Source: Bacteroides faecalis (GTDB lineage Bacteria; Bacteroidota; Bacteroidia; Bacteroidales; Bacteroidaceae). Taken from it: a DNA stretch of 64,000 nt. Shown one piece after another: positions 58,131-64,000 of the stretch (positions within the stretch are counted from its first letter, which is position 1; every line of letters begins with the position of its first letter). A program made the translations under genes and the position numbers. The notes below the pieces were generated by a model. That model was not told where the DNA came from and did not search any database. It saw nothing but the letters and a program-made list of their open reading frames with translations. The DNA lies in contig NZ_BHWB01000001.1 of NCBI RefSeq assembly GCF_003865075.1, positions 124,001-188,000 on the forward strand, given 5' to 3'.

Positions 58131-58151
58131 AAAAGATATAGAAGAGTGGGC

Positions 58152-58182
58152 CCGGATGAAAAATAAAACTCATCCGGAACTT
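58152..58182 (+). terminator. Probable terminator after the GH127 gene
   Basis: 8-bp GC-rich stem (CCGGATGA 58152-58159 with TCATCCGG 58170-58177), then AACTTTT. Confidence 0.6.
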
Positions 58183-58513
58183 TTCTGAGTTGTTATTCTA
58201 TTCATTAATAGAGGTGGAAAAATTTTATGCCCGCAACGCTGATAAAGCTATTAACTTATTACAAAATATTTCCGATATCTTTTTGCCTGCGCATAAATAG
58301 AGAGCATTCTCACATAACAATTAAAATGTAAAAACAATCATGGCAAGAGGTTTTGGTATAGGGATTCTTTGGAGGAATGTCATTTGTAAAAGGATAAGCT
58401 CTTTTTGAGAAATAGGATATAATGAGCAATGCTGAAAAATTCGAAGTGATGAATTTTATTACTTCAAGAGTTATTTTTTAGAAATGGAGAATAATATGCA
58501 AAATTAAAATACT
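58183..58513. other. Intergenic region upstream of the GH97 gene
   Basis: About 330 bp without a convincing gene. A short start-less frame (to TAG at 58298-58300; VEKFYARNADKAINLLQNIS) looks mildly coding but is too short to call. No repeats of note. Confidence 0.35.
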
Positions 58514-58521
58514 TATATTTG
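58514..58521 (+). promoter_or_regulatory. -7 element for the GH97 gene
   Basis: TATATTTG, about 60 bp before the ATG at 58581; exact consensus. Confidence 0.6.
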
Positions 58522-58580
58522 CAAATGTTGCAACCCAAAACATCAAACATTGAATATTACACCATAACAATCTAACAAAA

Positions 58581-60533
58581 ATGAAAAAGTATTTCCTTTT
58601 ATCCTTATTCGCTTGTTACTTATCATTAAGTGCACAGGCACAAAAAAGCGTGGAACTGGATTCTCCCAATGGAGATATCAAAGTATCCATTCGTCTTGCC
58701 GATAAAATCTATTATGATGTATCTTGTAATAATGAGGTTTTATTGAAAGACAATTCACTAAAGCTTAAGCTGAAAAACCAAACTTTAGGAGAGCAACCTA
58801 AGCTAGCAGGACAGAAACGAGCTAGTATTAAAGAAGAATTGACTCCTATAGTACCGTTAAAGTATTCATCTGTAAACAACGAATACAACCAACTTTTGCT
58901 TAATTTCAAAGGCAACTATTCCGTAGAGTTCCGCGCATTCAACGATGGAATCGCTTATCGTTTCATCACTCGACAGAAGGGAGATATCGAAGTATTCGGA
59001 GAAGATTTTTCATTGCAATTCCCTGCAGATTATTTGTTACACTTACAACAACCGGGAGGATATAAGACTGCTTATGAAGAGCCTTACACACACGTTACGA
59101 GCACATCATGGCAACCTTCAGACAAAAGATCTGTGCTTCCAATACTCATTGATACAAAGAAATCATACAAGATTTTGATCAGTGAATCCGACTTATCGGA
59201 TTATCCTTGTATGTTCTTGCAAAGTACAGGGAATAACGGTGTAGCTTCTGCTTTCCCTAAAGTACCCCTTGAATTCGGTGACGATGGAGACCGTAGTCTC
59301 AAAATCCTGAAAGAAGCAGATTATATCGCAAAGACTAAAGGTCAAAGAAATTTTCCATGGCGTTATTTTGTGATTACAAAGGATGATAAGCAGATATTAG
59401 AAAATACAATGACCTATAAATTGGCTACCAAAAACCAGTTGCAGGATGTGTCATGGATCAAACCGGGACAAGTAAGCTGGGAATGGTGGAACGGAGCTAC
59501 TCCTTATGGACAGGATGTGACATTTAAAGCAGGTTGTAACCTGGAAACATACAAATACTTTATTGACTTTGCATCTAAATTCGGTATTCCTTATATTATT
59601 ATGGATGAGGGTTGGGCAAAAAGTACTCGTGACCCTTATACTCCTAATCCGGATGTAGACCTTCATGAATTGATTCGTTACGGAAAAGAAAAGAATGTAG
59701 GTATTGTTCTATGGCTGACATGGTTGGTAGTAGAGAAGAACTTCGATCTATTTAAAACATTCAATGAATGGGGAGTAAAAGGAGTGAAAATTGACTTTAT
59801 GGACCGTAGCGACCAGTGGATGGTGAACTTTTACGAACGAGTTGCTCAAGAGGCTGCCAAACATCATTTATTTGTTGATTTCCATGGCTCATTCAAACCT
59901 GCCGGTTTGGAATATAAATATCCGAACGTGTTATCCTACGAAGGAGTGAGAGGTATGGAACAAATGGGTGGTTGTGTACCGGATAATAGTGTTTATCTGC
60001 CTTTCATGAGAAACGCAGTAGGCCCCATGGACTACACCCCGGGAGCTATGATCAGTATGCAACCAAATATTTACCGTTCCGAACGTCCAAACTCAGCAAG
60101 TATCGGTACACGTGCTTACCAGATGGCTCTGTTTGTTATTTTCGAAAGTGGATTGCAGATGTTGGCAGATAACCCTACTTTATACTATCGCAATGAAGAT
60201 TGTACACGTTTCATTACTCAAGTTCCTGTTACTTGGGATGAAACAGTTGCGCTGGATGCTAAAGTAGGTGAATACGTAATTGTAGCCAAACGTAAAGGAG
60301 AAAAATGGTACATCGGTGGAATGACCAATAATAAAGAAAATGAAAGACAGTTTGAAATTAACCTTGATTTCCTGAAAGATAATAAGACTTATCGTCTTAC
60401 TTCATTTGAGGACGGTGTCAATGCAGGACGTCAGGCAATGGATTACCGGGTTAATTCTTCAGACGTTAAGAAAGGACAGAAAATTTCTGTTAAAATGGCT
60501 AGAAACGGAGGATTTGCAGCTGTTTTGGAATAA
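58581..60533 (+). CDS. Exported GH97 alpha-glycosidase, probable retaining type
   Basis: A 650-residue enzyme with a signal peptide ending SAQAQ. An N-terminal beta-sandwich (about 25-285) contains the YRFI motif, a TIM barrel follows (about 295-540, starting KPGQVSWEWWNGATPYG), and a C-terminal beta domain closes the protein. GH97 contains inverting SusB-type alpha-glucosidases and retaining alpha-galactosidases. Here D405 in GVKIDFMDRSD occupies the nucleophile position of the retaining group, and E454 in LSYEGVRGME is a candidate acid/base, so alpha-galactosidase-like activity is the better guess. Calcium-binding Glu residues are typical of the family. It follows GH127, with its own promoter. 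Confidence 0.87.
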   Translation: MKKYFLLSLFACYLSLSAQAQKSVELDSPNGDIKVSIRLADKIYYDVSCNNEVLLKDNSLKLKLKNQTLGEQPKLAGQKRASIKEELTPIVPLKYSSVNNEYNQLLLNFKGNYSVEFRAFNDGIAYRFITRQKGDIEVFGEDFSLQFPADYLLHLQQPGGYKTAYEEPYTHVTSTSWQPSDKRSVLPILIDTKKSYKILISESDLSDYPCMFLQSTGNNGVASAFPKVPLEFGDDGDRSLKILKEADYIAKTKGQRNFPWRYFVITKDDKQILENTMTYKLATKNQLQDVSWIKPGQVSWEWWNGATPYGQDVTFKAGCNLETYKYFIDFASKFGIPYIIMDEGWAKSTRDPYTPNPDVDLHELIRYGKEKNVGIVLWLTWLVVEKNFDLFKTFNEWGVKGVKIDFMDRSDQWMVNFYERVAQEAAKHHLFVDFHGSFKPAGLEYKYPNVLSYEGVRGMEQMGGCVPDNSVYLPFMRNAVGPMDYTPGAMISMQPNIYRSERPNSASIGTRAYQMALFVIFESGLQMLADNPTLYYRNEDCTRFITQVPVTWDETVALDAKVGEYVIVAKRKGEKWYIGGMTNNKENERQFEINLDFLKDNKTYRLTSFEDGVNAGRQAMDYRVNSSDVKKGQKISVKMARNGGFAAVLE

Positions 60534-60565
60534 ATCATTTGGTATTTGATCACTATAGATGATAA

Positions 60566-60601
60566 AAAAACTACGGTAATATGTATTGCCGTAGTTTTTT
60601 T
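60566..60601. terminator. Bidirectional terminator between GH97 and the oxidoreductase
   Basis: AAAAACTACGG...CCGTAGTTTTT stem with A-run before and T-run after, 30 bp after the GH97 stop and 17 bp before the convergent stop at 60619. Confidence 0.85.
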
Positions 60602-60618
60602 GTTTTGCTTCGAAAGTA

Positions 60619-61926
60619 TTATTCCAAAGTGTATGGTTTACGATAGTCGTAATGAAGCTTCTTTGTCGCTTCCGGATCGTTTACAAATTTCTGTACGATA
60701 GGATTCCATTGTAGAGGTCTATTGAGCTCATAGGCAATGTTACCCAATGTACATACTGTGCAAGAACTATGTCCCACTTCAACAGGAACATTCGGATCAC
60801 GACGTGAACGAATGCAATCGATGAAGATTTGATAATGCGGTACATTGGTTTCATAAACAGCCTTTTCATCGACTTTTTTAGGCATGAATTCAGGAGAAGA
60901 AGCTAGGAACTCACCACGACACACTTGAATCCAACCGTTTTCACCGATAATCTTGATTCCTTGTTTACCACCGTCAAACTTTTGTTGTGTCATCTCAATA
61001 CCGTTGTCATAACGGAAAGTAAGACAGTCATAAGGACTTGCCGATGGTGGAAGAATCTCCACTGGACCAGAGCCATCTTTTCCAATAGCCCATTGACCGA
61101 TATCAAACATATGTGCTCCCCAGTCAGTAGTATAACCACCACCCATTCCTTGATACCAACGCCATGCTCCCCAGCATTCATCACCTCCATTTTCATTGAG
61201 CAATGGGTTCAATTCATGGTTGTAATGCCATTTTGTATCCAAAGGACCAAGCCATAAGTCCCAATCAAGTCCTTGCGGAACATCTTGCTTCGGTAGATCG
61301 TATGGTTTAGGTCCATCTCCCACATGAGCTTTCATAAGTGATATTTTACCCAACAGTCCTTCGCGCGCAACGTTGGCGGCATGGATGAATTCGTTCATGG
61401 AACGTTGCATACTACCCACTTGCAAGATTCGGGCATTTTCACGGACAGCTTTAACCAATTGTTGTCCTTCGTAGATGGTGAATGTAAGCGGTTTTTCGAT
61501 ATATATATCTTTCCCTGCACGACAAGCAGCAATTGCCATTAATGCATGTTGGTGGTCGGGACTTGCAATAACTACAGCGTCAATGTCCTTGCGGGCAAGC
61601 AGTTCCTCATAGTGGATATACATGTCCAGCTTGTTCTTAATACCTTTATCCGCATAATACTTAGTCACGCGGTTTTGGAAACGGTCACGTTTGATGTCAT
61701 AAACATCACAACCAGCCACAATACGTACCTCAGGGATAGTAATGAAACCTGCCATGAGATGAATAGCCTGTTGTCCCAAACCGATGAAACCGATATTAAT
61801 TTTATCGTTAGCCTCAGTTTTTTTAGATTTTCCCGGAACCGGAACTGGGGCAGCAGATGCCGACCAAGGTGCAATTAAAGAAGAAAGTCCAATTGCTGAT
61901 AATCGCAAGAAGTCTTTTCGAGTCAT
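60619..61926 (-). CDS. Gfo/Idh/MocA-family NAD(P)-dependent oxidoreductase, exported
   Basis: A 435-residue protein. The ATG at 61926 (MTRKDFLRLSAIGLSSLI) begins a Tat-like or Sec signal with RK rather than RR; another Met lies 4 codons upstream. The Rossmann motif is GFIGLGQQAIHLMAG, the family hallmark EKPLTF follows at about residue 140, and the C-terminal alpha/beta domain contains GGGYTTDWGAHMFDIGQWA. Members oxidise or epimerise sugars, and some exported ones act as NAD-dependent glycosidases; I cannot choose. It sits between GH97 and GH43, so a sugar substrate is likely. Confidence 0.82.
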   Translation of the reverse strand: MTRKDFLRLSAIGLSSLIAPWSASAAPVPVPGKSKKTEANDKINIGFIGLGQQAIHLMAGFITIPEVRIVAGCDVYDIKRDRFQNRVTKYYADKGIKNKLDMYIHYEELLARKDIDAVVIASPDHQHALMAIAACRAGKDIYIEKPLTFTIYEGQQLVKAVRENARILQVGSMQRSMNEFIHAANVAREGLLGKISLMKAHVGDGPKPYDLPKQDVPQGLDWDLWLGPLDTKWHYNHELNPLLNENGGDECWGAWRWYQGMGGGYTTDWGAHMFDIGQWAIGKDGSGPVEILPPSASPYDCLTFRYDNGIEMTQQKFDGGKQGIKIIGENGWIQVCRGEFLASSPEFMPKKVDEKAVYETNVPHYQIFIDCIRSRRDPNVPVEVGHSSCTVCTLGNIAYELNRPLQWNPIVQKFVNDPEATKKLHYDYRKPYTLE

Positions 61927-61990
61927 TTTAGAGTTCATGTTACCTACTAATTTTTTTAAGGTTAAAAATAAGAATAATTAGAAATTGGTC

Positions 61991-61998
61991 TAAAGTTA
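61991..61998 (-). promoter_or_regulatory. Weak -7-like element for the oxidoreductase gene
   Basis: TAACTTTA on the reverse strand differs from TAnnTTTG in the last base; 65 bp before the ATG at 61926. Confidence 0.3.
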
Positions 61999-62205
61999 TA
62001 TGTTTTTTTTAGAATACGTATAAATAGATCTCTTTTTATGAAATAACCGAAAAGAATTTATTGTTTTCACTGCTATTGGATTATGTCTAGCACTCATCCA
62101 AAACGATTGTCAGTACATCTATTCAAGAATCCAAACACGTGTACCTGTTCTACCCTTCGGATGATAGAATTCGTTGAATTATTAGCATAAAAGAGATTAA
62201 ATTAT

Positions 62206-62213
62206 TACTTTTG
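62206..62213 (+). promoter_or_regulatory. -7 element for the GH43 gene
   Basis: TACTTTTG, exact consensus, 69 bp before the ATG at 62283. The rest of the spacer 61927-62282 shows no gene. Confidence 0.55.
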
Positions 62214-62282
62214 AACATTTTCCGACTATAAAGTAATAAAGCTCTTTACTAAATATAAACAATATAACTTAGAGAAATAAAG

Positions 62283-63404
62283 ATGAGAAAGGTTAATAGA
62301 TTCGCAATCTGGGCATTTGCTCTGTCAAGCTTACTGCTTTCTTCTTGCGTGACGAAGGTAAAAGAAAATCAATCCCAACCGACAGTATCCATAAATCCAC
62401 TACCGGTAAAGTTTGGAGATCCTTATGTATTATTGGCTTCAGACGGTATGTATTATATGTATGGAACCGGCGGTGGAGCTGTAGATGGCTTTAGTGTATA
62501 TTCCTCGCCTGATTTGGTGAACTGGAAGGATGAAGGACAGGTTTACCGGGGTAACATCGAAGGTTCATGGGCAGTAGCCAACTTTTGGGCACCAGAAGTA
62601 TATGAACGAAATGGTAAGTTTTATATGCTGTTCAGTGCAGACTGGAAAGTAAACCCAACAAAAGAATTGGAGAATTTCCGTATTGGAGTAGCTGTAGCCG
62701 ACAAGCCAACTGGTCCCTTTAAAGAGCTTTCTTCAGCTCCTCTGTTCGACCCGGGTTATCCTGCAATTGATGGTAATCTGATAGATACCGAAGATGGGCG
62801 TACCTTCCTGTATTATTCCCGTTGCTGCTATAAGAACCCGGTAGAAAGTGAAATTGCAGAACAGGCCAAAAAAGAAGGCAAATTTGATGAAATAGAAGAA
62901 AGCTGGATTTATGGTATTGAGGTAAAACCTGATTTAACAGAGGTAATTGGTGAACCGATCCTGTTGCTCCGTCCACCGCTAAAATTGGATGATAAGCAAT
63001 CCGAATGGGAAAGCCGTTCCGTAACTACCGGAGAGGTAAATCGGCGTTGGTCGGAAGGTCCTTATACCTTTAAGAAAGGGGACACTTACTATATGATGTA
63101 TTCGGCTAATTATTTCGGGGGAAAGAATTATGCAGTAGGTTATGCTACCTCCAAGAACCCACTCGGCCCATTTATCAAATCGCCTGATAACCCGGTGTTG
63201 GAAAAGAACATAGAAAAAGGCGGTATTGTGACAGGTACCGGACACAACAGTGCTACCTGGTCGAAAGATGGTAAACAGATGTATTGCGTTTATCATGGCC
63301 GTACGGAAAAAACAGGAAATGAGCGCGTAGTCTTTATCGACAAAATGGGTGTGGATGAAAATGGACGACTGTATGTTGAGGGTCCTACCACTGCACCAGA
63401 ATAA
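62283..63404 (+). CDS. GH43-family glycosidase lipoprotein
   Basis: A 373-residue lipoprotein (lipobox LLLSSC) with the five-bladed beta-propeller of GH43. The catalytic triad is in place: base D46 in FGDPYVL, pKa-modulating D163 in AIDGNLI, and acid E258 in WSEGPY. GH43 enzymes release L-arabinofuranose, D-xylose or D-galactose from plant or other glycans. No extra carbohydrate-binding module. It completes the glycan cluster with GH76, GH127 and GH97 and may share control by the HTCS. Confidence 0.88.
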   Translation: MRKVNRFAIWAFALSSLLLSSCVTKVKENQSQPTVSINPLPVKFGDPYVLLASDGMYYMYGTGGGAVDGFSVYSSPDLVNWKDEGQVYRGNIEGSWAVANFWAPEVYERNGKFYMLFSADWKVNPTKELENFRIGVAVADKPTGPFKELSSAPLFDPGYPAIDGNLIDTEDGRTFLYYSRCCYKNPVESEIAEQAKKEGKFDEIEESWIYGIEVKPDLTEVIGEPILLLRPPLKLDDKQSEWESRSVTTGEVNRRWSEGPYTFKKGDTYYMMYSANYFGGKNYAVGYATSKNPLGPFIKSPDNPVLEKNIEKGGIVTGTGHNSATWSKDGKQMYCVYHGRTEKTGNERVVFIDKMGVDENGRLYVEGPTTAPE

Positions 63405-63440
63405 AACACTTAATCCTGTTTTAACCCAACAATAGAATTC

Positions 63441-63573
63441 CCCGGAATTGCTCCAATTCCATCAAACTTTATTTTGAGAAGATCACTCTTTGATGGCAAT
63501 ATCCTTCCATAATATTGAGATAGACCATCTCTCGTATATTGAAGGAGATAATATTTTATGATGCAATTCCGGG
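63441..63573. repeat. 133-bp segment bounded by an 11-bp inverted repeat
   Basis: CCCGGAATTGC (63441-63451) is repeated inverted at 63563-63573. Internal partial complementarity around 63508-63550 lets the segment fold. No target duplication seen. It may be a structured 3' end or a MITE-like relic. Confidence 0.4.
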
Positions 63574-63596
63574 AAAATCATTTAAATAACGTAAGT

Positions 63597-63836
63597 TCAA
63601 TATAAACTCAAAAAAACAGTAAGTCGTCCGTCATAGACAAAATTAAGTTCAATGGCGGATTTCTTTTCAAAGAAACAATATGCTGCTATAGCCTCCAATT
63701 AATTGACAATGAAGTTATTGAACGAACAGTGTCTAAAATGTCAATCTGTGCAATATTCTTCAACTCGTCATTGACCGTCTCAATCAAGGCTCTTTCTCTA
63801 AGCAGTAATTTAAGGCTGTGGAAGGGTTCTGTGAGA
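63597..63836 (-). pseudogene. IS982-family transposase remnant (C-terminus)
   Basis: Reverse-strand reading gives LLLRERALIETVNDELKNIA, then after a frameshift RHCSFNNFIVN, a stop, and LEAIAAYCFFEKKSAIELNF and VYDGRLTVF. This is the typical C-terminal part of IS982 transposases (the LRKRALIETVNDELKN helix and RHRSFNNF motif). The N-terminal two thirds is missing. Inactive. Confidence 0.8.
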
Positions 63837-63890
63837 CGATTGAAATGAATTTGTAAGTTTGGAAGTTATAAGTCTTTTCTCTGATATAAA

Positions 63891-64000
63891 CTATACTTTC
63901 TTTTTTTCTTGTAGCAATTCTTCTATAGTTTTTTTATAATCTTCTCCCATACTTTTACGGTATTCAATAATAAATATGGAATAGATCTTAGAAAGATTTG
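63891..64000 (-). CDS. C-terminal end of an unidentified reverse-strand gene
   Basis: Open from the window edge to a TAG at 63891-63893, reading NLSKIYSIFIIEYRKSMGED followed by YKKTIEELLQEKKKV. A basic helical tail, probably coding, but too short to assign. It lies just upstream of the IS982 relic. Confidence 0.45.
   Translation of the reverse strand, partial: NLSKIYSIFIIEYRKSMGEDYKKTIEELLQEKKKV

Noticed and set aside
58183..58300. Short start-less frame ending at 58298-58300 before the GH97 gene
   Set aside because: Only about 40 codons, no ATG, no promoter and no recognisable similarity; probably chance or an old relic.
60619..61926. Twin-arginine signal on the oxidoreductase, and assignment to GH109
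   Set aside because: The motif is TRKDF (RK, not RR) and the family-defining residues of GH109 could not be confirmed by eye, so only Gfo/Idh/MocA is claimed.

Overview
The window looks like a stretch of Bacteroides chromosome (a human-gut type species; I cannot name it). Evidence: many promoters carry the Bacteroidetes -7 element TAnnTTTG, there are two giant hybrid two-component systems (HTCS), secreted and lipoprotein glycoside hydrolases (GH2, GH76, GH127, GH97, GH43), and families largely confined to the phylum (DUF6377, DUF3108, DUF4348, DUF2851, DUF4373). No rRNA, tRNA or CRISPR was seen.

Layout. 1-5.2 kb: end of a DUF1080 hydrolase, a membrane-bound DUF6377 regulator, a PaaI-like thioesterase, and a two-gene envelope unit (Ig-like lipoprotein plus DUF3108). 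5.5-8.7 kb: secreted GH2 beta-galactosidase. 8.9-15.5 kb: a tripartite RND efflux operon ending in an LpxA-type acyltransferase. 15.5-16.2 kb: a small module, bounded by hairpins, in which a 66-bp inverted repeat flanks a 199-bp segment carrying a promoter and a start codon. Inverting that segment would join the start codon in frame to a longer reading frame, so it is a candidate DNA-inversion switch. 16.2-22.6 kb: a leaderless CBM9-like protein, a Dus enzyme, an IS1595-type element sitting in the promoter of a porin-like gene, and a six-hairpin glycosidase.

22.6-26.4 kb is a decayed accessory patch: a 22-bp-phased repeat array, the wreck of an RHS/YD-repeat gene, a broken DUF4373 gene, a zinc-ribbon protein, a frameshifted 51-codon gene and an intact CI/LexA-like S24 repressor. 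26.7-39.5 kb is mostly housekeeping: DUF4348, DUF2851, dapB, tandem signal peptidases (the second without either catalytic residue), a C10 protease with leucine-rich repeats, WbqC, an SGNH hydrolase, an M16 protease, a LOG-family protein, a SIS isomerase and a PfkB kinase.

39.7-64 kb: a degenerate HTCS (phosphoacceptor His replaced by Tyr), an intergenic region with orphan promoters and two phased repeat arrays, a secreted protein full of Asp-rich calcium-type loops, a lipoprotein, a lipoprotein tyrosine phosphatase and a DEAD-box helicase. An intact HTCS follows, divergent from GH76-GH127-GH97, then a Gfo/Idh/MocA oxidoreductase, a GH43 lipoprotein, an IS982 relic and the tail of a reverse-strand gene. 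The intact HTCS probably controls the glycan cluster beside it; no SusC/SusD pair lies in the window.
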